64,000 bases of DNA. It comes from Sipunculus nudus (Eukaryota > Annelida > Sipuncula > Golfingiida > Sipunculidae). Within the stretch, counting starts at the first letter, position 1. Every line of letters begins with the position of its first letter. Below, piece by piece: positions 13,301 through 28,300 of this stretch. The stretch is from contig CM049306.1 of assembly GCA_026874595.1 (NCBI GenBank), positions 79,636,142 to 79,700,141 of the forward strand. Reading direction: 5' to 3'. The position numbers and the translations under genes are program-made. Below the pieces are notes generated by a model that was not told the DNA's origin, searched no databases, and saw only the letters and a program-made list of their open reading frames with translations.

Positions 13301-16300
13301 ATGGGTTATTAAAAAAATTATGCTCATTGCACAGGCCCTGTGTTGAATGAATGAACACCAGGGGGCACTAGTTGTTTGCCTGCAATTTTTCAGACAGGCA
13401 GTCATTCACTTCCTCATTAGCGATATCCTGTATGAGTTGCCCCAAAGGAATATCAGCAACTAGATGTGTCGGAACGACACGAATGCCCCCGCCTGGGGCA
13501 AATTAGAAACATTTGTAAAATTTTGAAACATTTTTTAAGTTCAGGAGGTGTGGTATGGTCAAAAGTAGGTCAAGAAGGGCAAAATGCAAACTCGATCTGT
13601 AACGGGTCATTATCAAGCAACACACCAAAAATCATGCAGTATATGCAGGCATTGTGAAAAAAAGTCCATACATATGCAATTTCCATAAAAATTTCTGTCT
13701 TTCATGAAATTTTCTATGTTTAGGAGCCGTAAAACAATCAAAAGTAGGTCAACCGGGACGAAACGCGAACTCAATCTGTAACTGTCATTATCTGGCCAAA
13801 TATAAAAAATCAGGGTGGTATCTGCAGGCAATGGGGGAAAAAAAGTCAGTACATATGCATTTGTTATGAAAATTTCAATTTTTCATGAAACTTTCTATGT
13901 TCAGGAGCAGTCAAATGGTCAAAAGTAGGTCAACTGGGACAAAACAAGAACTCGATCTGTAACTGGTCATTATCTGCCTACACACCAAAAATCAGGCCCG
14001 TATCTGCAGGTACTGTGAAAAAAAGTCCATACATGTGCACTTTTTTATGAAATTTTCTGTGTTAGAGCACCATCAAACGGTCAAAAGTAGGTCAACTGGG
14101 ACAAAACATGAACTCGATCTGTAACTGGGTATTATCTGCCCACACACAAAAAATCAGGCCAATATCTGCAGGTATTGTGAAGAAAAGTCTGTACAAGTGT
14201 ATTTGTCATGAAAATTTATATTTTACATGAAATTTTCCAAGTTTAGGAGCCGTAAAACAGTCAAAAGTAGGTCAACTGGGACGAAACATGAACTTGATCT
14301 GTAACTGGTCCATATCTGCCCACACACCAAAAATCAGGCCAACATCTGAAAGCATTGTGAAAAAAAGTCTGTACAACTGTTTGATTTCGGATTGACGGAA
14401 TTATGGAAGGACGGACATGGGTAAAACTATATGCCCGGGCCACTTTGTGGCGGGGGCATAAAAATTTTTTTTTTTTATTTAGAGCATGAGGGTTAAAATT
14501 ATTTATAACAAAAGCATTAACTATGCCCTACTCCTCATCATCTTTTGGCTATTTGGTGTGTTTACATACACAAAATGGAATGTACCTACCATCTGTTGTG
14601 TGGATCTGTGCAGCCAGCTGCTCTAACTGTTGGTCTTGTTCTGTGTGGCTGGAAAAATCCTGCAGATGGCGCTCCAGGCTGTCCAAGTTATGAGTCAGCA
14701 TAATATGTGTGTCTCCTGCCCGACTTAATAGGAGGCTGTGAACCTGACAGCTCCCCCTGGTTGTGAAATTTTGGTGCAAGTGTTCACTTGCTCCTGTAAA
14801 AATTAATCATAAAAGAATGTTATTCACGATAAGCACAAATATTTTGAATTATTCTTTTTAATGATTAAACTACAGATGTGAATACTTATAATTCAGATGG
14901 GGTATTTTAAACCTATAACAAAGTTTATCAATTTATTTGTTCTAAGGTCTGAACATTCTTCAAATTAAAAGACTTACAGAGCAAATGAAAAGTTCAAGAT
15001 GTAAAGATGCCATTAAGCATACAGATTAGTGGTGGGAGTGGGTTCCTTTTTCATAATCTATCATCGATTTGGGCAACACCAATCGATGATCGATTATTAA
15101 TCGGTTCAGACAAATATAAAGAAATGTGCAATTATCTGTGAAACTGTACTGTCTTAACCCAGCCTGCATGTCTTAGTAATTCTGCCTTACGAAAAGAAGT
15201 TTTTGCCTTTTTTATGTTTTTCTTTAATCACTAAGATATGCTATTCAAAGTTTCATTTTAAATAATTATAGTAATCATGAATAATTTTTGCCTATAAGAT
15301 AAAGACATTCTGGTAAAAACAAACATGAGTATGAAGTAATCTATAGTTGCCTTTGGTAACAGAGCGCTTGAAAGTGGCTGCAAACTGACTGACTTATGAA
15401 AAAAACTTGATGATCGGCCCACCACTAATACTGATACAACTAAATAAACAGAGGCAGTAATGTATAAATGTAGACACTAGACAAGTGCATCAAAGGTGGA
15501 GTTGGTGCTATATACTGATTGGCTCGGAAAACTAATAAATCAGTTGCAATAGTAAGAAAGATAATTCCAACAGCATCTCACAAAACACAATGCAAGAGAG
15601 GTTTGGAGACTCTAACAGGACATTCTGAGGAAAACTAGACCAACAATATTTATTTAACACTGCAGGAAAATAAAAATCTATCATGTCTTTGAAATTTGTA
15701 GGCAAATATAAATGTAATACTAGATGTGGTCGGACAATGGTCCTCAGAGGGCCCAGCATTTCTGTTAATGCTGGACTAGTTTACATATGGGTGAAAAATT
15801 AAGTTAAATTTGAAAAATATCACAAACAGAAACAGGTTTTTATCAATATGCATGAGGGAAAAAATCATACTGGATTAAAGAAGATATGTCTGAAATAATG
15901 TGTGCAATAGAAAATCACTGAATGTAGTCTGTTAGCCATATTTGATTTTGAGCAAGTCTGTAATTCAATAGGTCTGGAGACCTCATAGAGACCAATGATC
16001 CCTGTGAATTTGGGAAAGCTGCAGTATGTTGTTGTTGAGTTATCGCGTGCGAAAGAAAATCAGCAATTTGGCTGTGGCGGCCATATTTGAATTCCAACAA
16101 GTCTGTAATTTGATAGGTCTGAAGCCCTTATAGGTACCAATCATTCCTGTGAATTTTGGAAAGCATCTTTGAATTCCGATAAGTCTGTAATTGATAGGTC
16201 TGGAGCCGTCATAGGTACCGATCATCCCTGTGAATTTTGGAAAGGTGCAGTATGTTGTTGTTGAGTGATTGCGTGCAAAAGAAAATCAGCGATTGGGCCG

Positions 16301-19300
16301 TGGCGGCCATATTTGAATTCCAAGTCTGTAATTTGATAGGTCTCCAGGTACCTTATCAACATAAATGTTACACACTCTGTTCACAAAAAATCTAATTTTT
16401 TTGCTGATAATCCACATTAACCTTTTTCTTGATATATAGCGCTAATTTTATCAACAGCTGATTGCTGAACCAAGGACAAAACATTATACAAAACTGGATA
16501 ACATGTTGAAACATATCATGTCAAATATCCTTGTTACAGGTTTGTATTTGACAGCAACGCAATTATGTGGATGGATTCACTGGCAGGGAAGTCTTCCTCC
16601 ACATATTAAAGAGCAAACATCTCTTTGCTAATGTAAATCAACAGATCGCTCGGAGTTCAAATGAGTATATTTCATTATAAAGTGAACAAAAAGGAATAAA
16701 ACGAATATATTGTAACCAAAACAGATTAAACTGCAGGATACACATATAATGTGATCTTTCATCATTCATGTGAACACAATTCATGATTACTTTATACTCA
16801 ACTTGGGAAAAAAACTTTATTTGGTGTTATTCCATTCTTAACGCATACAAATACCTTGTCACATCTATAATTCCGTCTTTTGTTATCGCATATGACAGCA
16901 GGTACACCTAACAGAGCTATTGAGATATGCATGGTACTGCTGATTGCAAGGCACTTTATAGTCTTTACTAAAAAACGCGTAATTTCATGAGTTAGGCTTA
17001 TATAAATATATAGGCAGGGCATGTTTAATATTTTCACATAAAAAATCAAATGTTTGGAAAAACTGACTTGGTTTAATAAAATTTCCTCAAAGTTAAAAGC
17101 ATACCTTAATTCAAGGCTACATCAAAATCATTTTAGAATTATTGTGATTATGCACACTTAAACTCGAGGTTTTATTTATGAACTTATGACTATTTGTTAT
17201 TCAAGTATTTAAATAAATTTCAAGTAATTATATCATTTAAATACAAATTATATTTTAATTTTTAATAATTTGTCACAATATACGACAATTATCTGTAGGT
17301 AGTGGATCATTAAACAGTTAATAACAGAATTAACAGTACAGGTAAATATATCTTTAATTTAAGTTTTGAAATCTAAAAATAAAACTGATGCTTGATACGT
17401 ATATTTAACATGTGGCTAAGCGGCCAGGGGGATTCATCCTGTCGGACATTTATAATAGAATTTTATCTTAAAGTTAAAATAATTCCTACATAGGTCTGGG
17501 TGTTCATTGTGTTTATTCACGTTACATAAAAGATCATGCAGGTCATGTTGGGTAATCAAAGGACACAGGCATTTAGGTAGTACTCATTATATACACGAAA
17601 GTGTATACGTCTGTATTTTAACGAAACTGGTGTGAGAGTAGGGAGAATCATTGAAAAAGGGCACTTCAGGTTGTTTCAGACCGTTTAAATATCATTGAAT
17701 ATCGGAAATTCTAGGGTTCTAGAATGGAAATTCTTTATACTTTCCAAGGAAAGAGCAACAAAATTCGTCAAAATATTGTTCACACAATGTGGAGGACAGA
17801 CACCCCACCCCCACCACAGGGGGCCATTGGTCTTCTGGCAGAGTTTTTCCCTGGTGATTACCAGCTGCTGCTAGGGATTTCTAATGACGACCGCCCTGAA
17901 ATGCTGGCCTTTGCATGATTGGTCAGTTTATTGATGGTGTTCTGACATTGCAAGACCACAGATCTAACAAAGAATAACTACAAATATGTTCTCTTTTTTT
18001 GCGTATAGCTTTCCTCTATAGAGATCTTCCACATAAATTTAGATGGTTCCAGAGCCCAGTTTTTAATCCTGAAATTCTTAAAAATGGGACAAAAGGCCAA
18101 ATTTGTACTTTTTGAGGAACTTCTTATGCCACTGATTATGTACTAAATCTCATAAATGCCGCCCCAAAAATTTGCAAATCGTTCGCTGATCATTTTGTAG
18201 ATTCCACTGCCCAGTTTATAATCCCTGGAATACTTGAAAATAGGACAAAAATGCAAAATTTGAACTTTTTGAGGAACTCCTATTGCCACTGGTTATACTA
18301 AATCCCAGAAATGCCCCCCCCCCACACACACACCCAATGTACAAATCGTTCGCTGATCATTTTGTAGGTTCAACTCCACAGTTTATAATCTCTAAAATAT
18401 TGACAAAAAGGCCAAATTTGTACTTTTTGAGGAACTTCTTATGCCACTGATTATGTACTAAATCCCAGAAATGCCGCCCCCTAAAATGTACAAATTGTTC
18501 GCTGCTCATTTTGTAGGTTCCACTGCCCAGTTTATAATCTCTTAAATACTTGAAATGGGATAAAAAAGCCAAATTTGTATTTTTTTGAGAAATTCCTTAT
18601 GCCACTCATTATACTAATTCACCGAAATGCCGCCCCCCCCCCCCCTATATGTGCAAACTGTTCGGTAGTCTTTTGGTAGGTTCCACTGCCCAGTTTATAA
18701 TTCCTGAAATACTTTACATTGGACAAAATAAGCCAAATTGTACTTTTTGAGCAACTCCTTGTGCCACTCATTATACTAATTCCCCGAAATGCTGCCCCCC
18801 AAAATGTGCTGCCTGGGGCGGACCGCCCCTGCCGCCCCCCCTAAGGTACGCCACTGACAATAATTGATATTAACATTTTAAGGTCAACTCACCAAAGCAG
18901 GCAGCAGCCAGTCTGACATACTTCAAGGCGTGGCCATATTTATTTTCATGCAGCATCATTTCAGCGATACCGCAACAGGCTACACCTGCCTTGTGGTACA
19001 GCATCACTTTCGGTGAAGACACGCCAGGCAAGATGTTCCTCTCTAGGATGGAAATTGTGGTCCCTCCTGTTGAATCAAGACCTTTGCCGCCTGGTTCCTC
19101 TGACCTACTGTTCTGTCTGAACTTCTCAACTTTGAGGGGGGTGTAGTGTAAGGGGATTGCTTCAAATGGATTACACTGCTCTTGTTGGTCCACCTGGTAT
19201 TTGCTTTTGGTCTTTTCCTCTTTTTCACTGGCTTCAATACAGTTCAATCCCTGAAAATAATGAAAAATTTCCACTCTAAAAATTGTAATTGATGTACCAC

Positions 19301-22300
19301 AGTAGTACTTTCAAAAGAGAAGAAATTTTAAACTATATCAGGCATAGAATGGACCAGAGAAGTTTCCTGAAAATAGGTGAGTCCAGTGGTGGTATTGATA
19401 TATGAAAGAACAAGAGTAAATGAAAATTCCTAAAACAAAAAATTAAGAAATTTCCTTAAATTTCTCATAAAATTTACTTATATTCCTTCTATGTTGCATC
19501 AATGCATTTAAAACAAACTATTTATGGGGCTGTCACTCTGCATACAAACTTAAATCTGAGATGTCATATGTAGCATGATGAAATTATGGGTATATGGCTA
19601 GTAATCAATAATGACCTTAGGAATAACCAGTGTATGGATGTATGACAGCTGAGTTACCTGGATGACATGTTTGATGGCTTCCCGACACCTCTCCTCCAGG
19701 TCACTAGGCATGGGAGGGTAGCGTACCAGCTCCCGGCCGGGCTTCTTCATGCTGTCCGGTATACTGAGGGCATGGATGTCAACACTTGTCTCTCCCTGTT
19801 CCTCCTCTTGTCTCATCTGTCATACAAAGGCGAAATATATTTTAGAGAGCATTCTGGCCTCAGAACAATTTATTAATCAAATATATTTATTGTACATGGA
19901 TTCTATAAATAGTTATTATGGCTCAGGTTGTGGGCTTCTGTAATGTCTAGAGGTAAACGAAACCAGAGAACCAAAAGAAAACCACCGGCCTTGGACAGGC
20001 CACTAGAAAACCCACTCTGTTAGCTATGCTGGGGATCAAAGCCAGTTTGCCAGGGGAGAGAGCATTTTAACTTTCACCTGTCCAGGCTCTGTACATGTAT
20101 TTCTTTTTATACCAAGAGTTACATCTTAGCAAACAATGTGGTGAAAATTACTTAAACCACCCTTCCCCGGGGTCCCATAGTTAGGTATCATCCTGGATGA
20201 GATCCCATTATGTCCTACAAACAGACATTAAATATAAGGTTACTTTTATCAAGGGGGAAAAAGTAGGGCCAACCCAAGATTTGAACTCATGTCAGTAGCA
20301 GACAAGTCCTTCTATAAACCTGCTTCACCAATAAAGTAAGATTCACCAGCAAGACAGGTATACCGTTACACTCTTGACACACAATATGGAGTTTTACGGT
20401 TTTGACATATTTACTGTACTGTCTTTCATACAACACAAAATAATATATATATTTTTTTTAGATTTTCCCCCAAAAAACATATTATACATTCTCATATATT
20501 TCTATGTAAGTATATATCCCCGACTCGCAATATATAGTATTATACATATCATCTTGTTTTCTTTAATGCACAATAAAGAGTAATTCGGGAAATTAACATG
20601 TCGTCACTTACATAGTCACTGTCATCCAGCTGAAGTTCATCACTCTGTGACTCAGGTACCTGGATGTTTGTGATGTCATCAGTGATGTACACATCTGAGA
20701 GGATGAAATTAGCCATGGCCACTACCTGTTTTTCAGAAAGGAAATTAAGTAACAACAGAGTTAATTTATATTTCTTTCCCAGTGTTATAAGACCATATAC
20801 AATCACAAAATAAATTAGCACACACCAGCGTATTATTAATGTAATGAGCTAAGGGTCCTCCATGTTTCACAGAGGCTGTACTGTTGACCATGGGAGACTT
20901 GATGTATTCCCATCAATCATGACATCAGTCTCTGTGTAGGACTGGAACTAGTAAAGCATTAACATCATTAAACACAAAATCTTGATCGCTCTATATCAGC
21001 TAGTTCTTAGTTTTTAGCAGTCTACACTTGGCCAGCAGTTTAAGGTAAGTCCAGACACTAGCATGGACTCCACTGCAGTTAGAGTTTGCTAAAATCATGC
21101 TCAATGCATGTTTAAGAATTATGTACAGGCAGCTAAATAGCATTCCTCCTACTATAATGCTGTTTTTGTTAGCTCTGAAATAGATGGTACGTACGAGTTT
21201 CCCAGTGGGAAATCCCTTTCGAAACGTGATCCAAGTGGAACGTACCACTGGGAAACTGTGATTTTGCGGAGCAAGTCGATCCGTTCCATCTAGCAACCTT
21301 CACCTTTATTCACTGCTTTTCGAGATGTAGGGAGCAAATAAAGACACCAATATTGGCAATATTTGACTGGTTTACATAAAATAAAAGTTTTAAATGACAA
21401 ATAAAGTTGAGCAAATGTAACATGAAACATATTTTATTAATCAGTTTCTTTTTGGTTACTATCACAACCTAGACATCCAGTCATTGGGTCTTTTGTTGGG
21501 TACCAAAAGTTTGCAAGTCGTACAAGCAAGCTGCCATATGGTACATACCATCTGTACGAGCTGTAACGAACGCAGCATAATTGAGGATTTGTATGTGGTC
21601 CAAAAAGTGTTATTCCAGTCTAATCTTTGCTGATACACATCCTCTTGCCACTGAACTCTCAAACACATGGACACTATCCTCAGAGTACTTGGGCGTCCTA
21701 TCCCCCTGTCCTTATCAGACCATGTCATGTTAATTTCTCCAAATTTCTAGAAACTACTCATGGGAGATGGCATTTTGCATATATACTAAAACCTGGATAT
21801 CACAGTTTGCATGTCAAAATCAGAGACAATTTTTAATAGTAATTCTGCAGGATAAGGCAAAGCTAGATGCTTTTTTTTTTCAATGAACTTCCTTGTCAGA
21901 ACCTTGTTAGTGAAACCTGCTTTTGAAAATGTGGCCAAGTCATAAATAAAGGTCTCATTCCTGGTCATTCTTTTAAGGTTTTACTATGCATCAAAATGGA
22001 GCTTTTCAGAAATAAATATCCGTAAAATTCATCACTACCTTACCTGTGGATGTTTCTCTTGGTCGAGCAAGAGAAGTGTATTTTGTAGTAGAGTTCTTAT
22101 GGTACTAGCTTGTTTGCGGCCGCTGCTCTGCCACAAGTTCTGGGCAACACGGAAGAGTAAAATACCGACAGGAATGGTGAACGGATTGTCACTACGTTCC
22201 ACCATGAACTCTGTACATAACGTGGAGAGGTCATACAGCTTGACTACCTCATCATCATGGGCTGAAAAAATATGGGTTAATTAGCAAACAGCTGATATAA

Positions 22301-25300
22301 CAGGTTTAAATCAACAAATGTCTGTAAGTTAAATGAGTCAAAAATTGTAGAGAAATAATACTTGCATGCATACACTGTATACATGTATATTTGTTCAACT
22401 TATAAATTTATCATTTTATGATGTTAAAGGCCTCTTTCACCAGCTGCCTGTTTACATTCACTTGTTAAGATTAAGACTTACAGAATTTATGATTCTTATG
22501 CACACAATTTTCATGATATGGACAGTCAGTCTAGGTGTTATTATAAACCCAATATCATTGATTTAAGCTAAATTCTATACTAAATGCAGTATTAACTTCC
22601 TTGATAAATGTCAAACAGGCAACCTCTGAAATTAAAAAAATAAGAATTAAGAAAATGTATTGCCATTAACTAATATTTTCAACAATCCATCAAAATACCT
22701 AAATCAATCAATTCATACATATCCTAGAAAGGTTATCCTAAAAGATATTCCAAATTTTTCCTTTTTTTGGCCATTTTTACAAAATTCTACTAATCTAACT
22801 AATCAATTTTTTCTCACCTTTAAAGAGCCAGTAGGTATGACCTTCTTTTGTAGCATTTGATTTTAAGAAAGACAAAATGTTTTGAGCAATGTCCTTCACC
22901 ACCTGTGGACTGAATTTTGAACCTTCTAGATTAGGAATTTCTTCAGTCTTCAAAAGCTCATAACTCTGTATAAAAGATGAAAAATTAGTTCCATAAACAT
23001 ATACTATCAATTATCTACATTCCTTGTTATGAAAATGGTAAGAAAATATGGGAAAAGGAATCTGACACCTATTATAGAATATTATTTAAGAAAGAATAAT
23101 CTGGATCAATTAAGGTAAAATTTTACAAATGAATGCCATTATTTAAAAAAATTATTTGCCAGATATGTTCTTACTTTGCATTCAGACAAAGATGTACATT
23201 TGATTGTAGCACACTTGATCAATTTAAGGTCCATAGCAAAATTAGTACTGTTTAAGCTAAACTGTGGAATGACACACTTGTCAATTCTAAAATTGCTGTT
23301 AGGCCAAAAAAAAATAAGGTATGGTTCTCAGGCACTTTTTTTCAGAAATCAGTGCGGGTGGGCGGTATTTTATTTTTGACCTTTTTTTGAGTGTCTCCAT
23401 AAAAATGTCATATAATCAGGGAAAAGTATGAAAGTAACAATTTTTTTGCAAAACAGGAAAAAGCACTACATAAATTGTAATATTCATCTTCTTGAAAGAT
23501 AAAAATCAAAATAAAAATTGTTGATGCGGGGGGTAAAAATTGACGCGGGCGGTGCCTGAGAACCTCACCTTTTATTTTTTTTGGCCTTAAATATGTTTTT
23601 TTAATAAAAGAATAACATGAAAAACAACCTTCAAGGCAATCCAAGCATTCAATTGTATATTTAATAAGATTTTGTGTGATATTTTATCAAAACTGGTAAA
23701 ATTTTTGTTTGAGCTTTGCATACTAAAAAAGGACCATATATTTGTAAATGAGGATTTCCCCCAATTTTTATGATAAAGTGAAAACTTTTTGCAGCAAATT
23801 GAACACTAAAAGCATTCCAACTTTAAAGGTACTCAAACTGGATTTTTCCTAACCAAACAGGTCATGAATATACAGGTCACTATGACCTAATTTCATATTT
23901 CCATGGAGATATCACCAGGACCTGATTTTATATCAATTCACAACTTTCTGGGTTTTGCAGTCATGTTTTTTACTATGCCAACCACTTACAAGATGGATAA
24001 AAGGACAATAGAAAACTACCCATTGCTAGATCTAAGAATGCCTGAAAGTCAGCTGAACTAAAAACCAGTGACAAATATGTTTACCTTCACAATACCATCC
24101 AGATGGAAACACATGGCCAGCTCAGGTACGTTACACATGAGGTTGTCTAACCAATAGTCCAGGCCAGTCAGCACGTTGATGGGCTTCTTCATGTCTCTGT
24201 AAAATATTAACACATATATGGGACTGAACAGTTGATTTGTAAAACACTGGGCTAGCTAGCTCTCTCCTCTCTGCCGGCACCTAGGGTTTGATCCTTGGTG
24301 TGGCTATGAGACTGGGTTGTAGTGGCCTGTCCAAGGCAGGTGTTTTCTCAGGGTTGTCCAGTTTCCACCACCTCTGGACACTGAATGCCACCATGTGAGC
24401 TATTGAGAGTGATCTGATTAGTTAAATAACTATTTGTACAATCTATGTAAAATAACTTACGTTTTTCTTCCAAAAAGTAGTTTCGGTAGTGGATGTCTTG
24501 TTCCAGAAATGCATGGTGCTTAACCTTCCACTTCTGGTTTTTCTCCGACACAGTTAAAATATAGGGCAACTCCTAACACTTCTTCCTGTAATTAAGAGCC
24601 TAGTAACCCAGTCATTTATTCATGGGGAGAAACCTAGGAAGCCAAGAAAAGCCCTCAATCAATCAGGAGAGGGAGAATGATGTATGCATTTCTGGAACAA
24701 GATGTCCATTAACGAAACTACTTTTCGAAGGAAAAGGTAAATTTCATTATGTGGACTCTATTGTTCCAGAAATGCATGGTGCAGTGGCAGAATCTCCAAA
24801 CAGGACAGGAATAACTGAATGGATGGAAAAGTAGAGGAAGAGCCATGTAGAGCACAACTGGCAGCGTTGCTGCCAGAGGAAGAGGGAGAGTATTTTCATT
24901 GGTAAAATGGTCCAAGTATCATTAGGAGGGAAACTGACAAATGGAGGAATCAGAGATTTTTTTTTTTTAATAGTGATCAACGATGTTACCAGAACACAAC
25001 CTGATACTTGGGCAATAAAAACGTTTGAAACAGGGGTTTAAAGTGACATGGGCAGTGCCTGAGAAACATATAATTACTTTTTTTTTTGGCCTTAGAGTTG
25101 TCACATAATTATTACTTGTAGTTCAACTACAAAGCAGCACCTTCAGTACTAAATTGTTCAGTCATGCAAGGCAGTTTGCAAATATATGGCTTATATATAG
25201 TTTGCAAAGTCAGACCTTGCTGTTATTTTGAAAAGGTTGCCTTGCATCCTTGCATTTTCTGATAACATTCTACTCTTTTGCAGAGCTTAAACTTACATTT

Positions 25301-28300
25301 GGATAAACTGGTCTTCTGTTAAAAATGTGTTTAAACAGTTTCAGTGCACTCGTGTGTATTATAACTGTGTTTATCACAGGTACCTGTACATGTACCTTTC
25401 AGGTAAGGGTTACATTATACTACATAACTACATCCATGCTTCCAGCATGCTTCACACTTGTCAACTGATTTCCCAACCAACCCTTCCCTTTCTGTTGTAA
25501 CAGAGAGCTTTATTGTCTAGTTGGATTATAAAATAAAAACATATAAATGAGATATTGTTTTATCTTTAGTGCAAGTTATGGCTATTTTCTGTATGCTTCT
25601 AAGCTGCTCTTAACTTTAAATTTATTGCCAGTGAAGCTCTCTGTATTTCCAACCTCTGTTGTTATCAGTATAAATATGAAACAGTACCTAAAAAAAGGTT
25701 TACTATTACCTGAGCCTGAGACTGACACATGGATGTGTTCCACCTCCAAATATGGGCAAGTCTGTTCCTATCAGCATGTGGAGGTCTTCAAACTCCCATA
25801 ACACAGTCCTCTGGTGGGGAGATGGCTGTGTTATATAAATGAAAAATAAATTGTAATTGCAAATGTGTGTTTGTGTGTGTGTGTTGAGGGGGATAATAAT
25901 AGAAAATTTTTATTATTACAGTAACAAAAAAAAAATACAATAATTTCATAATTTTTAATGTGAAAGCCAGCATTTAATATTTGCCTTCAAGATATTATCC
26001 AGATCAACCAATTAATTTTGCAACTTTTTATGTTTATTTGAGATTTTTATATCATGTGCATGTCCATCATTTGGACAAAGGAGGAATCTCATACTCCAGT
26101 TATATTAAATTAAACTAAGTTACTGATCATCACAATTTTTTTTTTCTGATAGGACCCATCTGATAAAATTCATATGTATTCAAATTCGGTATGACTTGCT
26201 TATAAGCTGTAAGCTTATTTATTTATTAACTGTCATATCTATCATGATATTTAAAAATGTTAAAATATAATCATATTTTTACATGTGAAAAAAATATTAT
26301 GTAGCTGAAACGTATAGAAGAGGATATATATATATATATTTATGTTGTACCTGGGTACAGAGATAGCTGATGTACAGAGAATACAATATATATATCACCT
26401 GTTTTGGGTGGTGACCTGTAGTCTTCACAGAGTGTACTTGCTGACTTATAGGCTGGCCCTCCATGAACAGGCTCTCCTCTTCTGATGCTGCAGCACTGCA
26501 AAGGTCAGTCAGTACAAAGGTCAAAGGTCACAAAGGTCAATGAGGTTATACCAAAATCTGATTTCAGGTTTTGTGACATAAAAGGAAAGATGAATTCAAG
26601 AATAAATAGCCGTCTTATAAAAAACTGTAAGATGGCAGCCTCTATGATGATTAACATGTTAATAGTGACATACATCTATGTAATAATAAACTTACCTGTA
26701 ATACAGAAATTTAGATTCCAAGTTTCGGTGCTGTAAATAATCTCTGCTTTTATTCTTCCTGAAGTGCTTGCCTTTATCCCCCATGTTTCGTAAAACAGTC
26801 TCATAGAAAAACTTCCTCAGCCATGTCCAGTCCTCCTGCAGACAGCAATTAATCCAATGTTACCATTTACTATGAAGACAGATCATAATGATAACATAAA
26901 GAAGAGGAGATTATCCATATTTCACTGAGCCAGTGCTTTGATAAGTACAATAAAGTACAATCTCATGCAGGGGCCTTATAACACCTTCCAGCCTGTCTGA
27001 GTAAGGCAAACATATGCATGGAATTGGATAGGCATTTCTCTTTTTCACCAATCGGTAGGAAAGGCGAACCCAGATGATTTTCAAATCAGTAGCTCATAAG
27101 TAGTAACAAACCTTAAGGGTAAGTCATGCACTCAGAACAATGATTCTACATTTCAGCAGATTTGACCTTGAAAATTAGGGTCAATGTCAGAGGTTTTCTA
27201 ACTCTGACAAGATTTTGGCAGAAAGAACGGGTGTGTCAAATTTGAAGAAAAAAATCTTCTGTACTTCTAAAGTTATGGTAGTCACAATAATCCTAGAATT
27301 GTGCAGATCTGACTTTGAAAATCCAGCAATAACTCGATAAATTGCCATTCAGTATAATGCATCTGCAATTTAATTAAGCTGAAAGCTTCACAAGAGTGAC
27401 ATAATTTTTTGTACAAACAGATGTTCCAACAGATGGTACTGGATCTAACAAATGGCAATAATTTTATAACATTTTATTGAACATATTAACAATATAACAT
27501 ATTTATACATAGGTGGTAAACAGTTAAATTTTTTTTGCACCACTCACCGGAGTTATATGACTTCCAATTCAAACAAAAAGAAAACATATTACTTACAATC
27601 ATACAACAGATAACATATACATATATAGAACATTTACAAGTGGAAGAACAAGAAATAAAAACATCATATTTGTCTTGTTGATCTAGAGGGTCATAAGTTC
27701 AACTCACTGTTCAATGGACAGTTTACCAATTTACCAAAAAAATATATGAAATGTGTATGAACTACTCTTAAAACTTGTTTTCCATTTATTATTATGGATT
27801 GGAATATTAGTTTGATTAGTTGTGTTTTTCTCAGTATTATGTTTTTTGCTTAATATAAGCTTGAAAGCTGCCTTATTGTGTGTCTTTACATTTACAAGTA
27901 TATGTTGAAGAACTAAGTATAGAAGTATAAATAGAAGAACCAACATACTAAGTGTTGAGCAGTTAGTTTTGTTGAAAATAACACCTTTAAGTAAGGTTAG
28001 CATGGTCTTTCACAAAATTTAAACAAAAATAAAATAATTTTCTTCATCGTTCAATATTTCATGTACTGGCATCACTAGTTTTATCTACATTTATCCTGAG
28101 TCCTGATGTTTTCTCAAAGTGTTCAAATGTCTTAATAGCTTCCTTGGTAGACTTGATACCCCATCAGTATTAGAGCAGTATTTAACATGCAAATATTTCA
28201 GATGCTAAAATAAATAAATATGGAGACAAGGGGCAACCTTGTATAACTCCTCAAGAAATTATGAAATACTCAGTTGCCCAACCTTTATTCATGACACAAC

